A stretch of 64,000 nt of DNA. Origin: an uncultured Ruminococcus sp. (GTDB taxonomy: Bacteria; Bacillota; Clostridia; Oscillospirales; Ruminococcaceae). The translations under genes were made by a program, and so were the position numbers. Positions 30,301 to 39,996 of the stretch are shown piece after piece. Numbering within the stretch: position 1 is the first letter of the stretch; every line of letters begins with the position of its first letter. Under the pieces are notes generated by a model, which saw nothing but the letters and a program-made list of their open reading frames with translations, was not told where the DNA came from and did not search any database. The stretch spans positions 124,001 through 188,000 of the forward strand of contig CANQWR010000001.1 of NCBI GenBank assembly GCA_947627625.1. Reading direction: 5' to 3'.

Positions 30301-31052
30301 ACGACACGGCAAGGGCTTTTGAAAAGGCGGGGGCAGATGCGGAGGTATTCGTGATAAGAAACCTGTCCGCAGGGGACATTGAGGACTCTGTTAAATATTT
30401 TGAAAAAGCTGTGAGGAAGTCTCAGATGATAATGATTCCTGGAGGTTTCAGCGGCGGAGACGAACCCGAGGGCAGCGGTAAGTTCATAACGGCATTTTTC
30501 AGAAATCCCGCTATAAAGGACGCTGTTCACGATTTGCTGAAAAACCGTGACGGTCTGATGTTGGGCATATGCAACGGTTTTCAGGCACTTATAAAGTTAG
30601 GGCTTGTGCCGTATGGAGAGATTACGGACATGACGGACGAGTCGGCAACTCTCACGTTTAATCTGATAGCGAGACACCAGTCCATGATGGTGAACACGAG
30701 AATAGCCTCAAACAAGTCTCCGTGGCTTTATAACTGCAAAGTGGGGGACATCCACACTGTTCCGATTTCGCACGGCGAGGGACGTTTTGTCGCACCGCCA
30801 AGCCTTATACAGAAACTTGCGGACAGCGGTCAGATAGCCACACAGTACGTCGACCTGAAAGGCAATCCCTCTATGGATATTCACTTCAATCCGAACACTT
30901 CAGCCGAGGCTATCGAGGGTATAACTTCCCCCGACGGCAGAGTTTTCGGAAAAATGGGACACTCCGAGCGTAAGGGCAGTTACATTGCAAAGAACGTCGA
31001 GGGCAACAAGGACCAGATGATATTTGAGAGCGGAGTGGCATATTTCGGGTAA
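27348..31052 (+). CDS. purL: Phosphoribosylformylglycinamidine synthase, single-chain synthetase + glutaminase
   Basis: [45 protein letters not shown]; C-terminal class I amidotransferase ([32 protein letters not shown]). Confidence 0.96.
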   Translation: [1234 protein letters not shown]

Positions 31053-31200
31053 TAACTTTTAATCAATCGGACAAGCCGACGGGGGGAGTTGCACCTTGTC
31101 GGTTTTGTCTGTTGCAGACGGAATATTATGTAAATAAAAATAATAAGATAATAAAATAAAAAATAAAAATAACGGGAACAGAACGGAGTGTGGAGACAAA

Positions 31201-33588
31201 ATGGAGACTATTAACAAAAGTGAATCCGAAAAGGTTTTGAAAAATACTCTAAAAGGAGTAAAAGCGGGGGAGACTGTCAGGGTTGAGAAGATAAGCGGAG
31301 AGGGTTCGCTGCGACAGCATTTTCTTGACATGGGAATAATACCGGGTACTGAGATAACGGTCGTCAAGTACGCTCCGATGGGAGACCCTGTTGAGCTTAG
31401 AATACACAGTTATGAATTGACACTAAGACTTGCGGACGCTGAAAAGATAGAAGTAAGTCCCGTGGACAAAAAAGCGGAGACTGTTGTAAAAAAACAGGAC
31501 AGAAAGCCCTCCGAACACCCGGGTTTCGGCGAGGGGGGAAAGTTTCACCCAAAGGGCACGGGAAACCCTCTACCCGAGGGTACAGTGCTGAAATTTGCAC
31601 TTGTGGGCAATCAGAACTGCGGAAAGACCACGCTTTTCAACAAGCTGACGGGTTCAAATCAGCACATAGGAAATTTCCCGGGGGTGACAGTGGACAAAAA
31701 GGACGGTGAGATAAAAAATCACCCGAATACAATTATAACGGATTTGCCCGGAATATATTCAATGTCGCCCTATAGCAGCGAGGAGATAGTTTCGAGAAAT
31801 TTCGTACTTGAAAACAAGCCCCACGCTATAATAAATATAATTGACTCAACAAATATAGAGAGAAATTTATACCTGACAATGCAGTTGCTTGAAATGGACA
31901 TTCCCGTGGTAGTCGCACTGAACATGATGGACGAACTTACGGCAAACGGCGGAAGTATTGACGTGAACCGCATGGAGGAAATGCTTGGTACTCCCGTAGT
32001 GCCTATTTCGGCTTCAAAAAACGAGGGTGTTGACGAACTTGTCGGACACGCTCTGCATATAGCACGCTATCAGGAAAAACCTCTGAGACAGGATTTTTGC
32101 GGTAAAACTCATAACGGTGGAGCTGTACACAGGTGCTTGCACGGAATAAGTCATCTGATAGAGGACCACGCCGAAAAGGCGGGTTTACCGCTGAAATTTG
32201 CGTCAAGCAAGGTGACGGAGGGCGACGAACTTATAATAGAGCAGTTACAGCTTGACGACAACGAAAAAGAGATGATAGAGCATATAGTCCTACAGATGGA
32301 GAGCGAGAGGGGTCTTGACAGGAGTGCGTCAATTGCGGACATGAGATTTTCTTACATACAGAAAGTCTGTGACGAGACCGTCACAAAGCCGACGGAGAGC
32401 AGGGAACACATCAGGAGCAGGAATTTGGACAGGATTCTCACGGGAAAATATACCGCAATCCCGACTTTTATCGCAATAATGGTTTTAATATTTTACCTGA
32501 CTTTCGGTGTCATAGGGGCGTATTTGCAGGGACTTCTTGAAAAGGGTGTTGACTGGATTACGGATATTGTGGACGGCATTCTCACGGCGACAAATGTGAA
32601 CTCCGCCCTGCACAGCCTTATCATAGACGGAATTTTTGAGGGTGTCGGAAGTGTGCTGAGTTTTCTGCCGATAATAGTGACACTGTTTTTCTTTTTGTCG
32701 CTCCTTGAGGACAGCGGTTACATAGCGAGAGTGGCGTTTTTTATGGACAAGTTGCTGAGAAAAATAGGTCTGTCGGGCAGGAGCATAGTACCGATGTTAA
32801 TAGGTTTCGGCTGCACAGTCCCTGCGGTTATGGCGACAAGGACACTGCCGAGTGAGCGTGACAGGAAGATGACGGTACTCCTGACACCCTTTATGAGTTG
32901 TACGGCAAAACTCCCGATATACGCCTTTTTTGTGGACGCATTTTTTACTGGTTACAAGGCTCTTGTTATGACGGGAATGTATTTTCTGGGAATACTTATG
33001 GGAATACTCACGGCACTTATGTACAAAAACACGGTCTTTAAGGGGGAAGCCGTGCCGTTTGTACTGGAATTGCCTAACTACCGTATGCCGACAGCGGGGA
33101 ACGTCCTGAGACTGCTTTGGGAGAAGGCAAAAGATTTCCTACAGAAGGCTTTTTCCGTGATACTGCTTGCGACAATAGTCGTGTGGTTCTTGCAGAGTTT
33201 CGACACTCACATGAATATGACAAATGCACCCGAAAACAGTATACTTGCCGTGATAGCGGGAGTTATAGTGCCTGTTATGAGACCTATAGGTCTGGGAGAC
33301 TGGAGGATATGTGTGTCACTTGTAAGCGGATTTATGGCAAAGGAGAGCGTTGTGTCGACGTTGGGCATACTCTTTTCGGGGGACGTTGCGGGTTCAATGA
33401 CGGCACTTTCGGCGGTTTCACTTCTGGTCTTCTCGCTCCTCTACACGCCGTGTATGGCTTCAATAGCGGCGGTAAAGCGTGAACTCGGCACAAAATGGGC
33501 TTTCGGACTTGTCCTGTTTCAGTGTGTCCTTGCGTGGTGTGTGGCACTGACAGCCCGTGCTTTGGTTATACTTTTGCAGATTGCGTAG
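31201..33588 (+). CDS. feoB: FeoA-FeoB fusion ferrous iron transporter
   Basis: N-term FeoA-like (SLRQHFLDMGIIPGTEITVVKYAPMGDPVELRIHSYELTLRLADAEKIEV); G1 GNQNCGKTTLFN, DLPGIYSMSPYSSEE; Gate/core TMs. Confidence 0.95.
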   Translation: METINKSESEKVLKNTLKGVKAGETVRVEKISGEGSLRQHFLDMGIIPGTEITVVKYAPMGDPVELRIHSYELTLRLADAEKIEVSPVDKKAETVVKKQDRKPSEHPGFGEGGKFHPKGTGNPLPEGTVLKFALVGNQNCGKTTLFNKLTGSNQHIGNFPGVTVDKKDGEIKNHPNTIITDLPGIYSMSPYSSEEIVSRNFVLENKPHAIINIIDSTNIERNLYLTMQLLEMDIPVVVALNMMDELTANGGSIDVNRMEEMLGTPVVPISASKNEGVDELVGHALHIARYQEKPLRQDFCGKTHNGGAVHRCLHGISHLIEDHAEKAGLPLKFASSKVTEGDELIIEQLQLDDNEKEMIEHIVLQMESERGLDRSASIADMRFSYIQKVCDETVTKPTESREHIRSRNLDRILTGKYTAIPTFIAIMVLIFYLTFGVIGAYLQGLLEKGVDWITDIVDGILTATNVNSALHSLIIDGIFEGVGSVLSFLPIIVTLFFFLSLLEDSGYIARVAFFMDKLLRKIGLSGRSIVPMLIGFGCTVPAVMATRTLPSERDRKMTVLLTPFMSCTAKLPIYAFFVDAFFTGYKALVMTGMYFLGILMGILTALMYKNTVFKGEAVPFVLELPNYRMPTAGNVLRLLWEKAKDFLQKAFSVILLATIVVWFLQSFDTHMNMTNAPENSILAVIAGVIVPVMRPIGLGDWRICVSLVSGFMAKESVVSTLGILFSGDVAGSMTALSAVSLLVFSLLYTPCMASIAAVKRELGTKWAFGLVLFQCVLAWCVALTARALVILLQIA

Positions 33589-33622
33589 TGCATATTATTT
33601 TGTTAAATAAAAAAAAAAAAAA

Positions 33623-33657
33623 AAGGCTGTCGGAGCGGGATTCGGCAGTCTTTTTGT
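33623..33657 (+). terminator. Terminator of feoAB
   Basis: AGGCTGTCGGA-loop-TTCGGCAGTCTTTTT. Confidence 0.75.
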
Positions 33658-33676
33658 TAACAATGTATGAAATCTG

Positions 33677-33705
33677 TTGACATTTGCATGGGAATATGAT
33701 ATAAT
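33677..33705 (+). promoter_or_regulatory. Consensus promoter of solute-binding protein gene
   Basis: TTGACA - 17 nt - TATAAT. Confidence 0.85.
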
Positions 33706-33802
33706 TACAGGTGTACTAATATCTGCATTATTATTATTATTATTATGCGTCGCCGTATGTATCATTTTGACTTAATAAATAATGTTATATGGAGGTTTTT
33801 TT

Positions 33803-35224
33803 ATGAACAAGCTGAAAAAGTACATGGCTGTTGTTTTTGCAATTACGATGTTCGCAGGTGTCTCCTGTGGCGACACGGGCGATTCGGGTAAGGAAAATTC
33901 CACGGGGGAGCAGTCCGCAAAGGGTTACGCCGATATTCAAATCGGAACCGACTACACAGATTTGAGTGCAGATTTGACCGTTATGACGTGCCGTACGGAC
34001 ATTGTCGCCGAGAACCCCGATATAAGGGATTACACCGACTATGTCAGAGAGTTTAACGAAATGTACCCGAATATCAATGTGGTTTTCGAGGGCATTACGG
34101 AATATGATGTTGATATGACCACACGTCTCAATTCGGGAACTTGGGACATATGTTTTATACCCTCAAACCTGACTATGGCTGAATACCCGACTTATTTTGA
34201 ACCCGTCTGCCAGTATAGTGACTTGCCGAATTACAACTTTGTCACCCACGATGAAGATGGTTCGGTGTACGGCATACCGTCCTCCGCAAACGCACAGGGA
34301 GTGGTCTACAATAAAAAGGTCTTTGAGGAGGCGGGAATAACGGAGATTCCCAAAACTCCCGACGACTTTATTGACGCTCTGAAAGCTATAAAGGAAAATA
34401 CAGATGCGATACCATTATATACAAACTACGCCGCAAGGTGGACTATGGGTGCGTGGGACGTTTACGCTTTCTGTGGTGCGACGGGTGACACGGAGTACAT
34501 GAATTTTGAAATGCCGTATGACCCTGCTCCCTTTACGCAAAATGAGGAGAGAACGGGTCCTTATGAAGTGTACAACATACTCTACCGTGCGGTTGACGAG
34601 GGGCTTGTTGAGGACGACCCCACAACAACTAACTGGGAGCTTTGCAAAGCCGACATAAACAACGGCAAAATAGGCTGTATGATGCTTGGAAGCTGGGCGA
34701 TTCCGCAAATGCAGGGTGCGGGCGAAAATTCCGATGACATAGGATATATGCCTTTCCCGATTTCCGTGGACGGGGTGCAGTACGCAACGACTGTCGGGGA
34801 CTACGCATACGGAATAAATATAAAAGGTACGGATGACGAAAAACTCGCCTCCAAGATATTTATAAAATTCATGGTGGAAAATTCGAGTTACTCCAAAGAC
34901 CAAGGCGGTATATCCGTTGTAAAGGGTGGAGAACTGCCCGACGTACTCCTTGACTTCAAAGATGCAGAACTTATTATGGACTCGCCCGTACCCGACGGAG
35001 AGACAAACGCCTATGCAATAGTCAACGAAGGTTCGGGACTTATGCTACAGTCCGACTCCGAACACGTCATAAGGATAGTGGACGCTGCTATGAGCGGTGA
35101 CGAGACCTTTGACGACATAATGGCTGACTGGAATGAAAAATGGGCTGCTGCACAGGAGGGAATAACTTCCGATGCAGATGCAGATACAGGTGCAGAGGAA
35201 AAAGAGGACGATACTACCGAATAA
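33803..35224 (+). CDS. ABC-type extracellular solute-binding lipoprotein (family 1-like)
   Basis: N-term MNKLKKYMAVVFAITMFAGVSCGD; ...DYVREFNEMYPNINVVFEGITEYDVDMTTRLNSGTWD...GCMMLGSWAIPQM. No permease genes adjacent. Confidence 0.9.
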   Translation: MNKLKKYMAVVFAITMFAGVSCGDTGDSGKENSTGEQSAKGYADIQIGTDYTDLSADLTVMTCRTDIVAENPDIRDYTDYVREFNEMYPNINVVFEGITEYDVDMTTRLNSGTWDICFIPSNLTMAEYPTYFEPVCQYSDLPNYNFVTHDEDGSVYGIPSSANAQGVVYNKKVFEEAGITEIPKTPDDFIDALKAIKENTDAIPLYTNYAARWTMGAWDVYAFCGATGDTEYMNFEMPYDPAPFTQNEERTGPYEVYNILYRAVDEGLVEDDPTTTNWELCKADINNGKIGCMMLGSWAIPQMQGAGENSDDIGYMPFPISVDGVQYATTVGDYAYGINIKGTDDEKLASKIFIKFMVENSSYSKDQGGISVVKGGELPDVLLDFKDAELIMDSPVPDGETNAYAIVNEGSGLMLQSDSEHVIRIVDAAMSGDETFDDIMADWNEKWAAAQEGITSDADADTGAEEKEDDTTE

Positions 35225-35279
35225 TTTCAACGTTCTGAACATCATGGTACTATATATTTCTGTTCAAAGGTGACTCCAA

Positions 35280-36686
35280 ATGAATGATTCAAAAAATAGA
35301 GAACAAAGTATCTTATTCCGGACAAAGGGAATGCTTTCAACGCTGGTGCTCTTTGTGTGTATAGCTGTGATTTCGATACTTCTCACGATAAGAATAGACT
35401 ATCTGACGAAAGAACAGTGTTACGAGTTTCTGACGTTTTCAACGGAGGAGGCTTGCGGAAATATAGAAAACAATTTTACAAGTGACCGCATTTCACTTAG
35501 AGTTCTGTCACGAATAATCGCTCAGCACGACGACCTGACTTCCGGAGAAGTGAATAAGATCCTGACGGCTTATGACGTAAGCAGTCTCATATCGAATGTC
35601 GCAATACTGACAGCCGACAACACTGTCGTGCAGATAAGGGGCGGAAATATTGAAAACAACACGGTTATGGACTTTGAAGAGGAGAAAAGTCTCGGAGAAC
35701 ACATAAGCGGTCTGCAAACACCTCTCTCGTCGTCGTCTTCAAATAATACGCTGATGAGGAGTTTTGTGCCGATAAAAAAACTCGGCAAGATAGTGGGAAT
35801 GCTATTTCTTGAGATGAACTCCGAAGCGATTGCAAATTCCTGGTCTCCCGAAATATACGACAATTCCGCATCGTTCTGCATAATAGACAGGGCAACAGGC
35901 GACTTTCTTGTAAACAGCTGGGACGAAAATATGAAGAACGTTTCGGACTTAGGTTCGGACAGTCTCTCTGAAGATCTGCTCGGCGGTAAGACGGGATTTG
36001 TCCAGATGGATGTCACGGGAGAATTTGTGTCGTATATGCCTATGGAGATAGAGAGCTGGGAGATAATAGTCGCAGTAGGAGAGGAGGACGTTTTTTCGTC
36101 CGCAAACGAGATGAGAAAATCGATGGCTATGTTCCTGACGGCAGGGGCAATTCTGCTGTTTGCGTATCTTCTCTGGATAATGTACAGCAACAGGCGTTCG
36201 ATAGCAAACACCGAAAAACAGGCTAATATAGACGTTCTGACGGGCTTGCAGAACCGCAACCGCTATGAGATATACTGCAAAAAACTGGAGGGCAGAAACA
36301 AGGGTGTTGCGTGCATATATATAGACGCAAACGGTCTGCACGAGATAAACAACACTATGGGACACCTTGCAGGAGACCAGATGCTCAGATTTATTGCGGA
36401 CTCCCTGAAATCCGTTTTTGGAGAGGACACCGTCTACAGAATAGGCGGTGACGAATTTGTGGTATTCCAGAAGAAAAAGACACAGACGGAACTGGAGAGC
36501 CTTCTTGAAAAGGTACACTCCGAAGTTGAAAAAAATGACTATCATGTGTCATCGGGACTGTGTGTCTGTGAATCGGATATGTCCGTGAACGACATGATAA
36601 AGACTGCCGAAAAGAGGATGTACGAGGCAAAGAGACGTTACTATGAGAGCATAGGCAGACAGGTCAGAAACAATGTCGAGGAGTAG
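35280..36686 (+). CDS. Membrane-bound diguanylate cyclase with extracytoplasmic sensor domain
   Basis: Two TM helices flanking a Cache-like region; GGDEF domain YIDANGLHEINNTMGHLAGD...YRIGGDEFVVF. Confidence 0.92.
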   Translation: MNDSKNREQSILFRTKGMLSTLVLFVCIAVISILLTIRIDYLTKEQCYEFLTFSTEEACGNIENNFTSDRISLRVLSRIIAQHDDLTSGEVNKILTAYDVSSLISNVAILTADNTVVQIRGGNIENNTVMDFEEEKSLGEHISGLQTPLSSSSSNNTLMRSFVPIKKLGKIVGMLFLEMNSEAIANSWSPEIYDNSASFCIIDRATGDFLVNSWDENMKNVSDLGSDSLSEDLLGGKTGFVQMDVTGEFVSYMPMEIESWEIIVAVGEEDVFSSANEMRKSMAMFLTAGAILLFAYLLWIMYSNRRSIANTEKQANIDVLTGLQNRNRYEIYCKKLEGRNKGVACIYIDANGLHEINNTMGHLAGDQMLRFIADSLKSVFGEDTVYRIGGDEFVVFQKKKTQTELESLLEKVHSEVEKNDYHVSSGLCVCESDMSVNDMIKTAEKRMYEAKRRYYESIGRQVRNNVEE

Positions 36687-36788
36687 TTTTATAAATTTTA
36701 TAAATATATTTATAATATAATTAAATATAATATAATAAAAATCTTGTAATTTATTTTTGTAACGGTTTTGCAGAGGAGTTTTTGATTT

Positions 36789-39722
36789 ATGCGGGAAAAG
36801 AACAGGAATATCGGTACACACATTCTCGTCTCAATTGCCATTACTCTGTTTGTGGTGGCATCGCTCATCTTCTTTCTGAGGAACAACAACAGCCGTATTG
36901 TGAAACAGAATGAGAGCTATATAGTTGATGCGACAAAGCTGTCTGCGAGCCACGTCAACGACAGGATAGAGACCGCTTTGAACTACATATACACAATTGC
37001 ATCTTTTACAAGCAACAGCCTTGAGTCTCCTGAAGTGGACACGGACGAAATACAACAGCTCAGCGGAGAAAACAGGTTTGATTTTTTTCAGTTTCTGCCT
37101 GCGGAGGGTCACATAACCACGACTGCGGGTCAGGAGGTTGATTTGTCCGACAGACCTGCCTTTATAAACGGCATGGAGGGCAAGACGGGTGTCACACTTA
37201 TTGCGGACAGTGAACTCACAACTTCACATATGTTTTCGTTCTATTCACCTGTTTACTATAATGGGGAGATAATAGGCGTGCTGTGCGGAATTTACAGGGA
37301 TTCGAGTATGCAGGAGGTAATATCGAACGACTTTTTCGGTGTCCGTGCAAAGACCTATTTATGTCTGGGGGACGGCACTGTCATAACGTCATCGGGGGAC
37401 GACAATCCGCCCGAAAATATGATAGAACTTGTCAAAAAGTCCGACATGATAGACAGCGACAGCCTTGACACTCTTATGAATGCGTTTGAAAATCACGAGT
37501 CCGCATCGTTCAGTTTCAGGAATAATTCAGTCACGACAAACGCCTATATTTCGGCACTCAATTACAGCGACTGGGTTCTTATACAGGCGTTTCCCTCCGA
37601 GGTGACATCTGCAATGCGGCAGGAGTCCGACAATGCAGGGATAATACTTGTCGGGTGTATAGTGTTTGCGTTTGCGAGTTACATAATTTTCCTTATGGCT
37701 ACAAAGAGAAAGAACGAGATAGACCTGATAAACGAAAATGAGGAGATAAACAGGATTGTCGAGAGTGTCACGGAACTTTTCGCACGTTTTGCGGTCGTGG
37801 ACCTTGAAAACGATTCCTATTACTATGTCGCAAAAAATGACGGTATGCCGCCAAAGGGAAAGTACACAGACCTGATTAAATATATAAGTCAGTTTTATGT
37901 TGACGAGGAGGACACCGTCCCGATGGAGGAACTTATATCTCCCGAACACATAAGAGAACACCTTGACAGGGATTCGAGTTACCTGCAATATGAGTACCAC
38001 ATAACAAGAGGAGTTGACAGGTGGGAGAATGTGTCTATAATATGTCTTAGGCGTGACGACGACGGAAAGCCTGTCTCTGTCCTGTGTGCGGTGCAGAACA
38101 TAACAGACCTGAAACAGAGGGAGCTTGAGAGCCGTATAGCACTGAAAAACGCTTTTGATTCCGCAAAGGCTGCAAACCGTGCAAAGAGTGAATTTTTGTC
38201 GAGAATGTCGCACGATATAAGGACTCCCATGAATGCGGTGATGGGTATGACGGCAGTTGCGGCAATGCACATTGACGACAAGGAGCGTCTTGTGGACTGT
38301 CTGAACAAAATCACGACTTCAAGCCGTCACCTGCTTGCACTGATAAATGATATTCTTGATATGTCAAAGATAGAGAGCGGCAAGGTAACGCTTTCGGAAG
38401 AGCCTTTCAACCTTGCGGAGATGACGGAGAGCATTTTCACGATCATGCACCCGCAGATAAAGGCAAAGAACCAGAAAATCAGCATAGGTACTTCAAATGT
38501 CATTCACGAGGACGTTATAGGCGATACTCTGAGGCTTAGACAGGTCTTTGTGAACATAATGGGAAATGCGGTGAAGTTCACGCCATACGGGGGAAGTATT
38601 TCCCTCGACATAAAAGAGCTTGACTCCCACATTCCCGGCAAGGCTTTTTACGAGTTTGTTTTCACCGATACGGGTATAGGAATGGAGCAGTCTTTCATAG
38701 AGGAGATTTTTGAGCCGTTTTCACGTTCCAAAAACCCCGATTCTATGAAGATAGAGGGTACAGGTCTGGGAATGCCCATTGCCAAGAACATAGTCAGCAT
38801 GATGGACGGAGATATAAAAGTCGAGAGCAAAATCGGAGAGGGTTCAAAGTTCACGGTCAGACTGCACCTCACTATACAGAATATATCCGAGACAGATGCA
38901 AAGTGTCTGGACAATCTGAGGATTCTTGTTGCGGACGACGACGAAGTTGCCGCCGAGAACACGAGGGAGATTCTCAGCAGTATAGGAATGGATGCAACGA
39001 GTGTTCTGAGTGGAGAGGAAGCCGTGGAGCAGGTTGTCGCCCACCACAACACGGGAAATGATTTTTCGGCGGTAATTCTTGACTGGCAGATGCCCGACAA
39101 GAACGGCATTCAGGCGACAGCGGAAATTCGTGAAAAAGTCGGTGAGTCCGTGCCGATAATAATACTCTCCGCATACGACTGGACCGACATTGAACAGGAA
39201 GCAAGAGAAAAGGGAGTGAACGCATTTATAGCGAAACCTTTGTTCCGTTCACGTCTTATATATGTGCTGAAATCACTCGTTTCGCCCGTGCCCGTGGAGA
39301 CCGAGGCGATAAAGATAGATGATTTCACGCAGAATCAGTACAACGGCAAGAGGATACTGCTTGTTGAGGACAACGAGCTGAACCGTGAAATTGCGGGCGA
39401 ACTCCTGACCATGATAGGCGTTGAAGTGGAGATGGCTTTTGACGGCAGGATAGCTGTCGACATGGTGAGAGATAAGCCCGAAAATTATTACGACCTGATT
39501 TTCATGGACATACAAATGCCGAACATGAACGGTTACGATGCTACACGGACTATAAGGGCTATGGGGCGTGAGGATTTGCAAAAGATACCGATTATCGCAA
39601 TGAGTGCGGACGCTTTTTCGGACGACGTTTACAAGGCGAAAGAGTCGGGAATGGACGACCACATTTCCAAGCCCGTGGAGATACCGAAGCTGTCGGAGAC
39701 TCTCGAAAAGTGGCTTAAATAA
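36789..39722 (+). CDS. Hybrid sensor histidine kinase with extracytoplasmic sensor and two receiver domains
   Basis: H-box FLSRMSHDIRTPMNAVMG, N/G boxes, two REC domains (AVILDWQMPDKNG; LIFMDIQMPNMNGYDATRTIR). Confidence 0.94.
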   Translation: MREKNRNIGTHILVSIAITLFVVASLIFFLRNNNSRIVKQNESYIVDATKLSASHVNDRIETALNYIYTIASFTSNSLESPEVDTDEIQQLSGENRFDFFQFLPAEGHITTTAGQEVDLSDRPAFINGMEGKTGVTLIADSELTTSHMFSFYSPVYYNGEIIGVLCGIYRDSSMQEVISNDFFGVRAKTYLCLGDGTVITSSGDDNPPENMIELVKKSDMIDSDSLDTLMNAFENHESASFSFRNNSVTTNAYISALNYSDWVLIQAFPSEVTSAMRQESDNAGIILVGCIVFAFASYIIFLMATKRKNEIDLINENEEINRIVESVTELFARFAVVDLENDSYYYVAKNDGMPPKGKYTDLIKYISQFYVDEEDTVPMEELISPEHIREHLDRDSSYLQYEYHITRGVDRWENVSIICLRRDDDGKPVSVLCAVQNITDLKQRELESRIALKNAFDSAKAANRAKSEFLSRMSHDIRTPMNAVMGMTAVAAMHIDDKERLVDCLNKITTSSRHLLALINDILDMSKIESGKVTLSEEPFNLAEMTESIFTIMHPQIKAKNQKISIGTSNVIHEDVIGDTLRLRQVFVNIMGNAVKFTPYGGSISLDIKELDSHIPGKAFYEFVFTDTGIGMEQSFIEEIFEPFSRSKNPDSMKIEGTGLGMPIAKNIVSMMDGDIKVESKIGEGSKFTVRLHLTIQNISETDAKCLDNLRILVADDDEVAAENTREILSSIGMDATSVLSGEEAVEQVVAHHNTGNDFSAVILDWQMPDKNGIQATAEIREKVGESVPIIILSAYDWTDIEQEAREKGVNAFIAKPLFRSRLIYVLKSLVSPVPVETEAIKIDDFTQNQYNGKRILLVEDNELNREIAGELLTMIGVEVEMAFDGRIAVDMVRDKPENYYDLIFMDIQMPNMNGYDATRTIRAMGREDLQKIPIIAMSADAFSDDVYKAKESGMDDHISKPVEIPKLSETLEKWLK

Positions 39723-39746
39723 GTTAAATTAAAATAAAAATAAAAA

Positions 39747-39784
39747 AATTCAGGCAGATTTCAGAAAAATCTGCCTGAATTTGA
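39747..39784 (+). terminator. Terminator of hybrid kinase gene
   Basis: AATTCAGGCAGATTT-cagaa-AAATCTGCCTGAATT perfect 15-bp stem. Confidence 0.85.
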
Positions 39785-39795
39785 AGTTACGGATA

Positions 39796-39825
39796 ATAAA
39801 AAACGTCCCCGAAAAGAGGACGTTC
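39796..39825 (-). terminator. Terminator of tRNA-Thr
   Basis: Minus strand AACGTCC-loop-GGACGTT followed by TTTTTATT. Confidence 0.8.
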
Positions 39826-39832
39826 CAAAGCG

Positions 39833-39908
39833 TGGAGCTGATGATCGGATTTGAACCGACGACCTACGCCTTACCAAGGCGTTGCGCTACCGACTGTGCC
39901 ACATCAGC
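39833..39908 (-). tRNA. tRNA-Thr (anticodon GGT)
   Basis: Minus strand GCTGATGTGGCACAGTCGGTAGCGCAACGCCTTGGTAAGGCGTAGGTCGTCGGTTCAAATCCGATCATCAGCTCCA; cloverleaf closes, loop TTGGTAA, encoded CCA. Confidence 0.97.
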
Positions 39909-39996
39909 ACCAACAACAATTATTATACACCATAAATTTCAAAAAGTCAATAGAAAGAGATATATTTTTTTTCTATAACAAGTCGAGAGGAGTTTT

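Noticed and set aside
35570-36259. 229-aa minus-strand ORF
   Set aside because: Antisense to the GGDEF gene, which has unambiguous motifs.
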